NCBI RefSeq assembly: GCF_003002895.1
Contig: NZ_PVTI01000003.1
Location: 157,063-221,062 of the forward strand
From: Knoellia remsis
GTDB lineage: Bacteria > Actinomycetota > Actinomycetes > Actinomycetales > Dermatophilaceae
Direction of reading: 5' to 3'
Length of the DNA stretch: 64,000 nucleotides
Below, piece after piece: positions 20,323 through 30,193 of this stretch. Positions within the stretch are counted from its first letter, which is position 1, and every line of letters starts with the position of its first letter. A program made the position numbers and the translations under genes. Below the pieces are notes generated by a model. The model was not told where the DNA came from and did not search any database. It saw only the letters and a program-made list of their open reading frames with translations.

Positions 20323-21105
20323 GTGCCGAGCTACGACGACGACCTGCGCCTCGCCCATGTCCTCGCGGACGCCGTGGAGCGCGTGACGCTCTCGCGCTTC
20401 CGCGCCGAGGACCTCCAGGTCGAGTCCAAGCCCGACCTCACCCTCGTCAGCGACGCCGACCGCAGCGCCGAGGAGCTCGTGCGATCCCAGCTGAAGCGGA
20501 CGCGTCCGCGCGACGCCGTCGTCGGCGAGGAGATGGAGCCCACGGGTCACGGGCCGCGCCAGTGGGTCATCGACCCGATCGACGGCACCCACAACTTCGT
20601 CCGCGGCGTGCCCGTCTGGGCGACGCTCATCGGCTTGGTCGACGCGGGACGCGCCGTGCTCGGTCTCGTCGCAGCGCCGGCCCTGGGCCGCCGGTGGTGG
20701 GCGGCCCAGGGTAGCGGCGCCTGGGCCGGGCGCAGCCTCACGTCGGCCAAGCGCCTCCAGGTGTCCGGAGTGAGCCGGTTGTCCGACGCCTCGCTCTCCT
20801 ACAGCTCGGTCACCTCGTGGGAGGCGGTCGGTCGGGAGGAGGCGATGCTCAACCTCGCCCGCGACTGTTGGCGCGAGCGCGCGTTCGGCGACTTCTGGTC
20901 CTACATGCTCCTCGCCGAGGGCGCTGTCGACATCGCTGCGGAGCCCGAACTGGGACTGCACGACATGGTTGCGCTGGCCCCGATCGTCACCGAGGCGGGC
21001 GGCCGGTTCACGTCGCTGCGTGGCGAGGACGGTCCCTTCGGCGGCAATGCCGTCGCGACCAACGGGCTGCTGCACGACGAGGTCCTCGGCCGGATCGGCT
21101 TGTGA
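20323..21105 (+). CDS. hisN: Histidinol-phosphatase, inositol-monophosphatase type
   Basis: 260-aa IMPase-superfamily phosphatase; the actinobacterial orthologue carries out the histidinol-phosphate step of histidine synthesis. Metal-site residues: VVGEEME, and DPIDGTHNFVRG (D-P-I-D-G-T). The C-terminal HDMVALAPIVTEAGG replaces WD of generic IMPases. GTG 20323 has a TACGGT-like -10 box just upstream and is probably leaderless; GTG 20314 is an alternative. Its end is 6 bp from the convergent M16 gene. Confidence 0.88.
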   Translation: MPSYDDDLRLAHVLADAVERVTLSRFRAEDLQVESKPDLTLVSDADRSAEELVRSQLKRTRPRDAVVGEEMEPTGHGPRQWVIDPIDGTHNFVRGVPVWATLIGLVDAGRAVLGLVAAPALGRRWWAAQGSGAWAGRSLTSAKRLQVSGVSRLSDASLSYSSVTSWEAVGREEAMLNLARDCWRERAFGDFWSYMLLAEGAVDIAAEPELGLHDMVALAPIVTEAGGRFTSLRGEDGPFGGNAVATNGLLHDEVLGRIGL

Positions 21106-21111
21106 GACAGG

Positions 21112-22467
21112 TCAGTTCGGGACGACGGTGACCGGTCCGAGGCCGAGCCCCTCGATGCCGTCGCGAAGGCTCGCCGCGTCGCCGACGACGACGATGACCC
21201 ACTCGCCCGTCACGACGCTGTCGTATGCCGTCCGCAGGCGGTCTGCGTCCAGCTCGCCCATCGCTGCCAGCGTCGTGGTCTGGAAGTCCAGCGGGAGGCC
21301 TTCGATCGCGAGGGCCGAGGCCTCGTCCGCGACGGTGTCCGCGGTGGCATAGCGCCCCGGAGCGGTCTGCACGACGAAGTCGACGCCTGCTCGGATCTCC
21401 TTGTCGGAGAAGCCTTCCCGCGCATCGTCGAGGATGCCCACCAAGAGACGCAGGGCATCGACGGTGGAGTCGGCCCGTACGGAGCCGGCCGTGACGAACG
21501 AGCCTCCCCTCGCCCGCGGCCGGAAGCTGGACCGGATGCCATAGGTGTAGCCCTTCTCCTCGCGCAGGACGGCGTCGATCCGCGCGTTCGGGGCACCGCC
21601 CACCATGAAGGACAGGACGGGGTAGGGAGCCCAGCCGTCCGGGGTCGACCGGTCGGGGCCGGGGACGGCGACACCGAGCTCGCTCTGCACCGAGCCGGGT
21701 CGGTCGACGAGCACGACCCGGGTGCGGCCGCCGGCGGGCACCGGCGCCCGCGGCGGTGTGGCCGGGACCTGGTCCGGGTTGACCCACTCCCCCAACCCCT
21801 CGGTCACGAGACCGTCGACGTCGACACCGGCGAGGTCGCCGGCCACGACGAGCGTCGCCTCGCGCGGTCCGACGTGGGTGCGGTGGAAGGTGACGATGTC
21901 GTCCCGGGTGATGGCCGAGACGGTGTCATGGGTGCCGGCTGCCGGACGGGATGCGCGGTCGTCGCTGGACCACAGTCTCGCGCTGAGCTCGCGCGCCGCC
22001 CGGTGCGGGGCGGACGCGCGCTCCTGCTCGATCTCCGCGAGGCGGCTGCGCAGGATCCGACGCACCTCGGCCTCCGGGAAGGCCGGCTCGGCCAGGGCCT
22101 GCCGGAGCAGGTCGAGTGCCTGGGGCAGGAAGCGCTGCGGCACGTCGACGTCGACACTCAGTGCGCCGTCCGAGGCGGAGGCGCCGAGCGCCATGCCGGT
22201 GCGCTCCATCAGCTCGGCGAACTCGTCGCTCGTGTGCCTCGCCGTGCCCTCATCGAGGAGGCGCGCCATCATCACGGCGACACCTTCACGATCACGAGGC
22301 TCGTCCGTGAGCGAGAGGGGCACGACGAGGCGCAGCGAGATGACGTACTGGCCGGGGACGGCATACGAAAGAACGCGAATCCCGTTGTCGCTCAGCGACT
22401 CCCGCGGCATCGGGAAGGCCCACGGGCGCGGCGGCGCGACTTCGGGACGGGGAACGTCGACGGTCAT
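21112..22467 (-). CDS. M16-family peptidase subunit, non-catalytic partner
   Basis: 451-aa insulinase-fold protein. The position of HxxEH reads ARLLDEGTAR, so the zinc site is absent. The C-terminal R/Y pair used for substrate binding is visible in VLREEKGYTYGIRSSF. It thus resembles the substrate-binding half of two-subunit M16B peptidases. The start overlaps the stop of the catalytic subunit by 4 bp, supporting a heterodimer. Confidence 0.9.
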   Translation of the reverse strand: MTVDVPRPEVAPPRPWAFPMPRESLSDNGIRVLSYAVPGQYVISLRLVVPLSLTDEPRDREGVAVMMARLLDEGTARHTSDEFAELMERTGMALGASASDGALSVDVDVPQRFLPQALDLLRQALAEPAFPEAEVRRILRSRLAEIEQERASAPHRAARELSARLWSSDDRASRPAAGTHDTVSAITRDDIVTFHRTHVGPREATLVVAGDLAGVDVDGLVTEGLGEWVNPDQVPATPPRAPVPAGGRTRVVLVDRPGSVQSELGVAVPGPDRSTPDGWAPYPVLSFMVGGAPNARIDAVLREEKGYTYGIRSSFRPRARGGSFVTAGSVRADSTVDALRLLVGILDDAREGFSDKEIRAGVDFVVQTAPGRYATADTVADEASALAIEGLPLDFQTTTLAAMGELDADRLRTAYDSVVTGEWVIVVVGDAASLRDGIEGLGLGPVTVVPN

Positions 22468-23750
22468 GCGACCTCCTCCTTCTCGCCGGCAGCGAGGTAG
22501 GCGACGACCGCTCTACTGTCCGGCCGGAGCCAGGTCGCCGCGGCGTCGCGGACCTGCTCGGGGGTCACGGCACGCAGCCGGTCGAGGTGGGTGTTGACGC
22601 GACCGGGGTCGCCGTGGAGCAAGGCGTAGCTCGACAGGGCGTCGGCTCGCTCCTCCTGGCTGGCGAGCATGGAGAGCCACGAGCGCTCGGCCTGCGCCAG
22701 GGCGGCGTCGAGCTCGGCTTCCGTCGGCCCGTCCACCGCGAACCGCTCGAGCTCTTCGAGCACCGCTGCCTCGACCGCCGCGGTGTCGGCCTCGGGTACG
22801 ACGTCGAGGACGACGAACCCCAGCGAGACCCCGTCGACGAACCCCCACGCGGTCGCGTGGACGCCGAGCGCGATCTGCTCACGGCGCACGAGCCGGCGCA
22901 CGAGTCGGGACGAGGCGAGGCCACCGAGCGCGTCGAGGGCGAGCGAGGCCGCGTCGAACTCCGGCGTCTCGTCGACGGGCAGCCGGAACGCGAGGTGCAG
23001 CCGGTCGTTCGGCACGTCCTCGGTGCGCTCGAGCCGCACCGGAGCAGCGAGCGGACCGAGCGCGTCCACCGGCCCGCGCCGGTCACGCGGGTTCGCGGCG
23101 ATGTGGCCGAAGTAGCGCTCGACGAGCGCGAACCCGTCCTCCACCTCGATGTCGCCACAGAGCGTGACGACGGTGTTGTCCGGCGCATAGTGCTCGGTGA
23201 AGAACGCGTGGACGTCCTCGACACTCGCCGCGTCGAGGTCCTCCATCGACCCGATCGTCGGGTGGTGGTAGGGGTGCCCCTCGGGGAAGACCGTGGCGTA
23301 GACGTCGGTGAGCGCGTTGCCGTAGGGCTGGTTGTCGTACCGCTGGCGCTTCTCCTCCTTGACCACGTCGCGCTGGTTGTCGAGGTTGGCCTGGTTCACC
23401 GCGTCGAGGAGGTGGCCGTGCCGGTCCGCCTCGAGCCAGAGCGCCAGCTCGAGGGCCCCCTTGGGCACGGTCTCGAAGTAGTTCGTCCGGTCGAACCACG
23501 TCGTGGCGTTGAGTCGCCCGCCCTGCGCCATGAGCGCCTCGAAGTGCTCACCGCTCGCGACACTGCGCGAGCCCTGGAACATCAGGTGCTCGAAGAGGTG
23601 GGCGAAGCCGGTCCGGCCCGGCGTCTCGTGCCGGGAGCCGACGCCGACCCAGATGTTGAGGGTGACGTTCGGGACGCTGGGGTCCGGCGAGACGACGACA
23701 CGCAACCCGTTGGGCAGCGTGCGCTCGTGGACCGGGTAGTCGAGCGGCAT
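22464..23750 (-). CDS. M16-family zinc peptidase, catalytic subunit
   Basis: 428 aa. The inverted zinc motif HLFEH and the downstream glutamate region (LDNQRDVVKEEKRQR) are intact. The N-terminus LPNGLRVVVSPDPSVP is typical of M16B peptidases. It likely degrades peptides together with the non-catalytic subunit. There is no signal peptide, so it is cytoplasmic. It begins 9 bp after the stop of the NADH dehydrogenase gene on the same strand. Confidence 0.93.
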   Translation of the reverse strand: MPLDYPVHERTLPNGLRVVVSPDPSVPNVTLNIWVGVGSRHETPGRTGFAHLFEHLMFQGSRSVASGEHFEALMAQGGRLNATTWFDRTNYFETVPKGALELALWLEADRHGHLLDAVNQANLDNQRDVVKEEKRQRYDNQPYGNALTDVYATVFPEGHPYHHPTIGSMEDLDAASVEDVHAFFTEHYAPDNTVVTLCGDIEVEDGFALVERYFGHIAANPRDRRGPVDALGPLAAPVRLERTEDVPNDRLHLAFRLPVDETPEFDAASLALDALGGLASSRLVRRLVRREQIALGVHATAWGFVDGVSLGFVVLDVVPEADTAAVEAAVLEELERFAVDGPTEAELDAALAQAERSWLSMLASQEERADALSSYALLHGDPGRVNTHLDRLRAVTPEQVRDAAATWLRPDSRAVVAYLAAGEKEEVA

Positions 23751-23759
23751 GCCGCCACC

Positions 23760-25175
23760 CTACGTGGCGCTGCGCACGTCCTTCTCGAGCCCGGCGGCCG
23801 GCGGCTCGTGGTCCGAGGCGACGACCGGGAGCTTCGGCAGCTCGTCGGGCGACATCTTGCGGATGATGTTGCGGGCAAGGATCTGCTGCGCCGTCACGGT
23901 GCGCTCCGAGCGGCCGCGGCCGATGAAGCTGACCACCCAGTGCAGCAGGGTCGTGATGCGGTGCTTGAAGCCGATGATGTAGACGAGGTGCACCGCGAGC
24001 CACAGCACCCACGCGACGAACCCGGAGAAGCGCGCCTTGCCGATGCTCGCCACCGCACTGAAGCGCGAGATCGTCGCCATCGACCCCTTGTCGAAGTAGC
24101 GGAACGGCTCCGGCGCGGGCTTGCCGTCGAGCCGCGCACGCAGGTGCTTCGCGGCATACCGGGCACCCTGGATGGCCACCTGTGCAACACCGGGAAGGTT
24201 GTCCAGGGCGATCATGTCGCCGACGACGTAGACCTCGGGACGGCCCGGGAGGGTGAGGTCGGGGTTGACCTTGACGCGGCCGGCGCGGTCGAGCTCGGCA
24301 TCGGACTGCTCGGCGAGCATCGCGCCGAGCTCGGAGCCTTGGACACCGGCGGCCCACACCTTGGTGGCGGCCTCGATGCGGTGGTGCGCCCCGTCCTGGG
24401 TCTCGTACTCGATGCCGGTCGAGTTGATGTCGACGACCTTCGCGCCGAGCTCGACGTCGACGCCCATCTTCTCCAGACGAGCCTTGGCCGCTCCCCCGAG
24501 CCGGTCACCGAAGCTCGGCAGCACCTGCGGCGCGGCGTCGAGCAGGACGATGCGCGCCTCGCGGGTGTCGATCGACCTGAAGTCCCGCTTGAGGGTGCGG
24601 TGCGCGAGCTCGGCGATCTGGCCGGCCATCTCGACGCCGGTGGGACCTGCGCCGACGACGACGAAGGTGAGGTAGCGGTCGCGCTCGGCCGGGCTCGTCG
24701 CGAGCTCGGCGAACTCGAACGCCCCGAAGATCCGGCCGCGCAGCTCGAGCGCGTCGTCGATGCTCTTCATGCCGGGGGCGTACTCCGCGAACCCGTCGTT
24801 GCCGAAGTAGGACTGACCGGCGCCGGCCGCGACGAGCAGGGTGTCGTAGGGCGTGACCGTGGTGCGCCCGAGGACCTCGCTCGTGACCGTCTTCGCGTCG
24901 AGGTCGATGTCGACGACGGTGCCGAGGATGACCCGGGCGTTCTTCTGCTTCGCGAGGATCTCGCGGGTGCTCGGCGCGATCTCGCCCTCGGAGAGGATGC
25001 CGGTCGCGACCTGGTAGAGCAGTGGCTGGAAGAGGTGGTGCGTCGTCTTGGCGATGAGGGTGACCTCGACGTCGTCGCGGCGCTTGAGTGCCTGCGTGCC
25101 GAAGAGCCCACCGAAGCCGGAGCCGATGACGACGACGCGATGTTTCGTATGCCGTGCAGCCGGTGGGGTGCCCAT
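23760..25175 (-). CDS. ndh: Type II NADH dehydrogenase (non-proton-pumping)
   Basis: 471-aa FAD flavoprotein that passes electrons from NADH to menaquinone at the membrane surface. FAD motif VVVIGSGFGGLFG, NADH motif VVVGAGPTGVEMAGQ, and YVVGDMIAL near the FAD C-terminal loop. Hydrophobic helices around FSGFVAWVLWLAVHLVYIIG anchor it. ATG 25175 has AGGAGG four bases upstream. An ATG ten codons earlier is possible but would place the ribosome site inside the gene. Confidence 0.93.
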   Translation of the reverse strand: MGTPPAARHTKHRVVVIGSGFGGLFGTQALKRRDDVEVTLIAKTTHHLFQPLLYQVATGILSEGEIAPSTREILAKQKNARVILGTVVDIDLDAKTVTSEVLGRTTVTPYDTLLVAAGAGQSYFGNDGFAEYAPGMKSIDDALELRGRIFGAFEFAELATSPAERDRYLTFVVVGAGPTGVEMAGQIAELAHRTLKRDFRSIDTREARIVLLDAAPQVLPSFGDRLGGAAKARLEKMGVDVELGAKVVDINSTGIEYETQDGAHHRIEAATKVWAAGVQGSELGAMLAEQSDAELDRAGRVKVNPDLTLPGRPEVYVVGDMIALDNLPGVAQVAIQGARYAAKHLRARLDGKPAPEPFRYFDKGSMATISRFSAVASIGKARFSGFVAWVLWLAVHLVYIIGFKHRITTLLHWVVSFIGRGRSERTVTAQQILARNIIRKMSPDELPKLPVVASDHEPPAAGLEKDVRSAT

Positions 25176-25206
25176 CTGACCTCCTCGAACCTGTGTGTTC
25201 ATTGTG

Positions 25207-26001
25207 TCAGGAGGTGTCCGCCCTCGGGAGCCCGGGGATGGCGTCGACGAGTGCCGCCGCGGCCCGCTGCAGGTGGGGCATCCGACTCGCCACGACGTCA
25301 CGCCGGATCTCGAGCATGACCGCGGTGACGTCGGTGTTGCGCCCGAACTGGTCCAGCGGCACGTAGCAGCCAGCGAAGGGCGAGTCGAGGCCCACCTCGC
25401 CGGTCGGTCCCGCCGAGGACATCGCCGAGACGGCCGCGTCGACGAGCGCCGGCGGGGTGTGGAAGTCGTCGGTGCCGACGCACACCTCCGGCCGGGGCCC
25501 GTCGCCGTGGCGCTCGTACAACAGGGCCTCGACGGGATACGAGTGGACGTCAACGATCGTCACGGCACCCACGGCCTCGAGCCGCTCACGGACGAGTGCA
25601 GCGAAGGCGGCCGAGTAGGGCGCGAAGTAGCGCTCGACGAGCCCCTCACGCTCGCCCTCCGTCGGGGACCGCAGGACGCGCAGGTCGCTCGTCCCCTCGT
25701 AGACCGCCCCCATCCCGACCTCGTTCATCTCCTCACGCTCGTCGGGGAACCGCTCCGGGTCGACGACGAGTCGCGACAGCCGGTTGACGAAGATCCACGG
25801 ACGGATCGCCGCGAGGTCGGCGGCGCCCGCGGCGACGACATCGGTGTCCGCGTCGGTCATGGCCGCGAGCTCGGCGGTGAGCTCGTCGTCGGAGAGCACG
25901 ATGCCCGCCCGCACCTCGTCCGGGATCGCGGTCGACGAGTGCGGCACGTGCAGGACGACCGAGGAAGTGGGGTCCCCCGGGATGATCTCGAACGACGCCA
26001 C
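25207..26001 (-). CDS. N-formylglutamate amidohydrolase family
   Basis: 264 aa. VVLHVPHSSTAIP at the N-terminus and VTIVDVHSYP in the middle are the zinc-region signatures of the N-formylglutamate amidohydrolase family. In histidine breakdown (HutG) it releases formate from N-formylglutamate, but no hut genes are adjacent, so the true substrate is open. It lies on the same strand as ndh with a 31-bp gap, so co-transcription is possible. Confidence 0.82.
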   Translation of the reverse strand: MASFEIIPGDPTSSVVLHVPHSSTAIPDEVRAGIVLSDDELTAELAAMTDADTDVVAAGAADLAAIRPWIFVNRLSRLVVDPERFPDEREEMNEVGMGAVYEGTSDLRVLRSPTEGEREGLVERYFAPYSAAFAALVRERLEAVGAVTIVDVHSYPVEALLYERHGDGPRPEVCVGTDDFHTPPALVDAAVSAMSSAGPTGEVGLDSPFAGCYVPLDQFGRNTDVTAVMLEIRRDVVASRMPHLQRAAAALVDAIPGLPRADTS

Positions 26002-26160
26002 GACGACTCCCCCTGCTCTCGACTGTCCAGTGCCCCCTCATCCAAACGCGGGTGACCGACACCGGAGGCGAGCTGCCCGGCATACGAGAACAGCCCCTGC
26101 CCGGCCCGACCGCACACGCCGCCCCCCACCCCCCACCGCACACACCCCCGGGAACGGCGA

Positions 26161-26195
26161 CGACCCCCTGACCAAGTGTCCCGGTCAGGGGGTCG
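26161..26195 (-). terminator. Terminator downstream of tRNA-fMet
   Basis: Perfect 13-bp stem (26161-26173 with 26183-26195) with a nine-base loop, placed seven bases after the tRNA 3' end on the minus strand. Confidence 0.85.
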
Positions 26196-26201
26196 TACTC
26201 G

Positions 26202-26275
26202 TAGCGGGGGCAGGATTTGAACCTGCGACCTCCGGGTTATGAGCCCGGCGAGCTACCGAGCTGCTCCACCCCGCG
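26202..26275 (-). tRNA. Initiator tRNA-Met (CAU)
   Basis: 74-nt cloverleaf without encoded CCA. The anticodon loop CTCATAA is closed by the three consecutive G:C pairs GGG/CCC diagnostic of initiators. The first base pair of the acceptor stem is mismatched (C1 with U72), the second initiator hallmark needed for formylation. The T arm GGTTCAAATCC is canonical. Confidence 0.96.
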
Positions 26276-26354
26276 TCGGATGAGGATCGTTGCGATCGCT
26301 CGGTCCCACTAGGTTACGCGACGGTGACCCGTGGGCCAAATCCGGTCGCCGGCG

Positions 26355-29300
26355 TCACGGGGAGCTGCTCGGGCTCGGGCTGGGGCTCGCCCCCGATGTC
26401 GCGGTCGGCGCCGGCGTGGCACCGGATGCCCCGAGCTGGGGCGCGAGCGCCCCGGCGCGGTTGATCGCGTCCTGGAGGTCCTTCTGGGCCTGCCCGTATG
26501 CCGCGAAGTCGCCCTTCTTGAGCGCCGCCTGCCCGGCCGCGTTGGCGGCCTCGATGTCGCGGATGACCTCGGCCAGCTGAGCACTCGGCGACTGCGTCGA
26601 GGGAGGCTCGCCACCCGGCGGCGGGGAACCACCGCCGGTGTCGGTGCCGCTGTCCCCGGCGCTCGCCCCGGAGTTGCCGCCGAAGACGCCGTCGAGCGCC
26701 TGGTCGAGCGTCTCGCCCCACGCGATGCGCTTGCCGAAGACGGCGACGGTCGCCTTGTTCTGCGGGAACGACCCGCCCTCGCGGGAGGCCTGGACGTACA
26801 TCGGCTGCACGTAGAGCAGCCCCTCGCCGACGGGCAGGGTCAGCAGGTTGCCGTACGTCAGGGTCTTGCCCGACTGTCGGTTCTGCGCGATGAACTGGCT
26901 GAGGTTGAGCGGCTCGCTCGGGCTCTGCGATCGCGCCGTCGAGACCTCGATCTGGTTCTGCACCTGGCCAGGACCGTCGACAGCGGTGTTGCGGGGCAGC
27001 TCCAGCAGCCGCATCGTCCCGTAGCTCTCGGACGGCTTGCCCGCGGTCGAGCCCGCGTCGGAGTCGACGGCGAGGAAGCCGCGCAGGATCTCGCGGCTGC
27101 CACCCGACGGGATGAACGTCGTCGTCAACGAGAACGCCGGCGCCTTCTGGTCTGGCATCGCGAGCGACTGGTAGTAGACCGGCTGGTCCTGGGTGGCGTG
27201 CGTCGGGTCCTTGGGGACGCGCCAGAAGTCGCCACCGCCGTAGAACGAGTTGGCGTCCGTGACGTGGTAGCTCGACAGCAGCTGCCGCTGCACCTTGAGC
27301 AGGTCCTGCGGGTAGCGCACATGCGACATCAGCTGGGCCGACATCTCCGACATGGGCGAGACCGCCTCGGGGAACGCCTTGCTCCACGCCTTGAGGATCG
27401 GGTCCTCGGTGTCCCAGCCGTAGAGCTTGACCGAGCCGTCGAACGCGTCGACCGTCGCCTTGACCGAGTTGCGGATGTAGTTGATCTTGCCGCGGCCCGC
27501 GACGACGACGCTGTTGGCCCGCTGGCTCACCGAGTCCGACGTCGCCTGCTCGAGGTCCTCGAGCTTGCTGTTGGGGTACTGCGCCGTCGTCGTGTAGGCG
27601 TCGACGATCCACTTGATGCGGCCGTCGACCAAGGCGGGGTAGGCGTTGCCGTCCAGGGTCAGCCATGGCGCGACCCGCTGGACCCGCTCGCGCGGCGTGC
27701 GGTAGTCGAGCAGCCGGGACTCCGGGTTGACCGCGTCCGACAGGAGGAACTTCGGCTCGCGGTACTTCACGGCATACGCGAGCTTGCGACCGAAGGACCC
27801 GATCGCGACCCCACCCTTGCCCTCGTAGGTGTTGTTGGCCTGACCGCCCTCGCCCTGGTCGTCCGGGTAGTCGAACTCGCGCGGCTTGGCGCCCTCCGGA
27901 GCACCCACGATCGAGTACTGCGTCGACTCCTCGCCGAAGTAGATTCGCGGCTCGTACTCGACGCCACCCGGACCCTTGGTGGAGAACCCGCTCGTGAAGA
28001 ACTGCGGGTCTCCCTCGCTCGTGCGGCGGTTGCCGTAGGCGCCGATGAAGCCGAACCCGTGGGTGTAGACCGTGTGGTCGTTGAGCCAGTTGCGCTGTCC
28101 GTCCGGAACCCCGTCGAGGCGCAGCTCGCGGACGGCGACGACGGAGTCGCTCTTCTGGCCATCGATCGTGTAGCGGTCGACGTCGAGGATGTCGGGGAAC
28201 GCGTAGTACTGTCGCAGGCCCTCGAACTGTCGGAAGGTGGGCGAGACGACGTTGGGGTCGACGAGGCGGATCCCGGGGATCGTCTCGGCGTCCGCGCGCA
28301 GCTGACCCGGGGCCGCGTCGGTCGTCGCGGCGTAGGGCGTCTTCTTGATCCCGTCGAGGCCGTATGCCGTGCGCGTCGCGTCGATGTTGCGCTGGATGTA
28401 CTGCGCCTCGAGGGACTTCTCCGAAGGCCGGACCTTGAGCGACTGCACGGCTGCGGGGTAGAGACCGCCGGCGACGACGGAGAGCACGGTGAGCAGCCCG
28501 ACGCCGACGAGCGGCAGCCGCCAGCTGCGGGTCCAGATCGCCGCGATGAAGAAGCCGGCGCACATCAGGGTTGCGACGGCGAGGATGGCCTTGATCGGCA
28601 GCACCGCGTTGGCGTCGGTGTAGGTGATGCCGGTGATGAGCCGCGACTCGCTCGTCGTGAGGCTGTAGCGGTCGAGCCAGGAGGACGCGGCCCGCACGAG
28701 CGCGAGCAGCGAGGCCAGCGTGGCGATCTGGACGAACGCGGCACGCGTCGTCCGGCCACGACCGGGGAGCTGCAACCCGCCATAGACGTAGTGGGTGAAG
28801 GCGGCCGCGATGAGCGCGAGGACGAGGACGATGGTGAGGAAGCCGACGAGGAAACGCAGCCACGGCAGGGTGAAGACGAAGAAGCCGACGTCGAGGCCGA
28901 ACTGCGGGTCTTTCGTGCCGAAGGGGACGCCATTGCGCCACAGCAGGAACGTGCGCCACGCACCCATCGCGGCGGCCCCGGCGAGGAGGCCGAGCACGCC
29001 CGGGACGACGAAGGTGGCCAGCCGGCGCAGGGGGTCCAGCGCCTCGCGGTACTGCGCCAGCACCTGCGCCGACGGCGTCTGCGGGAACGTCAGCGGCCGC
29101 GTGCGGTAGGCGATGACGAGGCTGGCCGCGACGGCGCCGGCCGTGATGACGAAGGCCCCGACGAAGAGGATGACCCGGGTCCAGAGCTGGGTGAGGAAGA
29201 CGTCCCGGAAGCCCACCGACTCGAACCACCAGAGGTCCGTGAGCAGGCCGGCTCCCATGAGCAGGAGCAGCCCCAGGCCGGCGAGGATGCCGACGGTGAT

Positions 29301-29507
29301 GCCGAGCGGACTGCGCCGACGCGGGCCGGAGCCGCCGGGCGAGCCGGGGCGGCCACCGAAGCCCGGGACGCGGGGACCTGCGGGTCCGCCGGGTCCCCCG
29401 GCGCCTGCGGGACGTCGCCCGGGGCCCTCACCGCGACGTTCACCCGCGCCGGATCCATTGTCGGCGTCGTCGGGGTCGATTCCGTCGAACCACTCTGACC
29501 GGCTCAC
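26355..29507 (-). CDS. UPF0182 family membrane protein
   Basis: 1050-aa protein of unknown function, conserved across Actinobacteria (Rv3193c type). Layout: a disordered Gly/Pro/Arg-rich N-terminus of about 65 residues, seven or so transmembrane helices to roughly residue 330, then a large extracytoplasmic domain, ending in a low-complexity Ser/Pro/Thr-rich tail. The first helix region holds LLTDLWWFESVGFRDVF, a recognisable UPF0182 landmark. GTG 29507 has GGAG eight bases upstream. It diverges from the PPA1309-family gene, a frequent pairing. Confidence 0.9.
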   Translation of the reverse strand: MSRSEWFDGIDPDDADNGSGAGERRGEGPGRRPAGAGGPGGPAGPRVPGFGGRPGSPGGSGPRRRSPLGITVGILAGLGLLLLMGAGLLTDLWWFESVGFRDVFLTQLWTRVILFVGAFVITAGAVAASLVIAYRTRPLTFPQTPSAQVLAQYREALDPLRRLATFVVPGVLGLLAGAAAMGAWRTFLLWRNGVPFGTKDPQFGLDVGFFVFTLPWLRFLVGFLTIVLVLALIAAAFTHYVYGGLQLPGRGRTTRAAFVQIATLASLLALVRAASSWLDRYSLTTSESRLITGITYTDANAVLPIKAILAVATLMCAGFFIAAIWTRSWRLPLVGVGLLTVLSVVAGGLYPAAVQSLKVRPSEKSLEAQYIQRNIDATRTAYGLDGIKKTPYAATTDAAPGQLRADAETIPGIRLVDPNVVSPTFRQFEGLRQYYAFPDILDVDRYTIDGQKSDSVVAVRELRLDGVPDGQRNWLNDHTVYTHGFGFIGAYGNRRTSEGDPQFFTSGFSTKGPGGVEYEPRIYFGEESTQYSIVGAPEGAKPREFDYPDDQGEGGQANNTYEGKGGVAIGSFGRKLAYAVKYREPKFLLSDAVNPESRLLDYRTPRERVQRVAPWLTLDGNAYPALVDGRIKWIVDAYTTTAQYPNSKLEDLEQATSDSVSQRANSVVVAGRGKINYIRNSVKATVDAFDGSVKLYGWDTEDPILKAWSKAFPEAVSPMSEMSAQLMSHVRYPQDLLKVQRQLLSSYHVTDANSFYGGGDFWRVPKDPTHATQDQPVYYQSLAMPDQKAPAFSLTTTFIPSGGSREILRGFLAVDSDAGSTAGKPSESYGTMRLLELPRNTAVDGPGQVQNQIEVSTARSQSPSEPLNLSQFIAQNRQSGKTLTYGNLLTLPVGEGLLYVQPMYVQASREGGSFPQNKATVAVFGKRIAWGETLDQALDGVFGGNSGASAGDSGTDTGGGSPPPGGEPPSTQSPSAQLAEVIRDIEAANAAGQAALKKGDFAAYGQAQKDLQDAINRAGALAPQLGASGATPAPTATSGASPSPSPSSSP

Positions 29508-29601
29508 GTCACAGGCTCCAGATCGGTGTTGCGGCCCGGCCGTGCCGGGCCCTTGAGGGGCACAGCCTAGGTGGCGAAGTTGAGTGCGGCACGATGGGTC
29601 C

Positions 29602-30138
29602 GTGACTTCGCCCACCCAGCCCGTGACCGATCCGCTCGCGATCGCCGCCCTCGACACCGAGCGTCACGTCGCGGCCGCCGGCTGGGACCAGCCGCCCCGG
29701 CTCTTCGCCCTCGTGGACACCGCCGACCTCGTGGCGCGCGAACCGCAGCTCGCTGCCGGTCTCGGCGCGGCCGACCGCGCCGAGGGTGCGCTCACCGCGA
29801 TCGAGCAGGAGGAGCTGCCGGAGGCCGACAGCATCGAGGCCCTCCTCGGTCAGATCGCCTGGCCGGACACGGTCACCGGGTGCGCCTTCGTCCTCGAGCG
29901 GCTCGTCGTGCCCCCGGACGCCGAGCGCGACCTGCCCGAGGACCAGGACGCCGCCGTCGAGGCGCTCGCGGCACACCCGGACCGCCGCGACGTGCGCCTC
30001 CTCGCTGCGGTGACGCGGGACGGGCGCAGCATCTGCCTGCTCCGTCAGCGTGACCACGACAGCGACGACAAGGTGGCCACCGGTCCGGACATCGCACCCG
30101 GCCTCGTCGCCGCGCTGCAGGCGACATTCGCCGACTGA
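29602..30138 (+). CDS. PPA1309 family protein
   Basis: 178-aa actinobacterial protein of unknown role. Recognised by DPLAIAALDTERHVAAAGWDQPPRLFALV at the N-terminus and the acidic mid-section. No membrane segment or catalytic motif is seen. GTG 29602 has no ribosome site and is probably leaderless. It is divergent from UPF0182 by about 95 bp and convergent with the PDZ-Lon gene across a 143-bp gap holding a 29-bp tandem repeat. Confidence 0.78.
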   Translation: MTSPTQPVTDPLAIAALDTERHVAAAGWDQPPRLFALVDTADLVAREPQLAAGLGAADRAEGALTAIEQEELPEADSIEALLGQIAWPDTVTGCAFVLERLVVPPDAERDLPEDQDAAVEALAAHPDRRDVRLLAAVTRDGRSICLLRQRDHDSDDKVATGPDIAPGLVAALQATFAD

Positions 30139-30193
30139 GACTTCGCGGTGCGCGGTGGGCGGACGGCATACGGCGTGATCGTGTCCCCATCCC

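Noticed and set aside
26331..29498. Very long open frame on the plus strand opposite UPF0182, and similar long frames opposite adnA (50213-54127) and adnB (45368-48265)
   Set aside because: They are GC-rich shadow frames, dominated by Arg/Ala/Gly/Pro with no motif, antisense to genes with clear domains.
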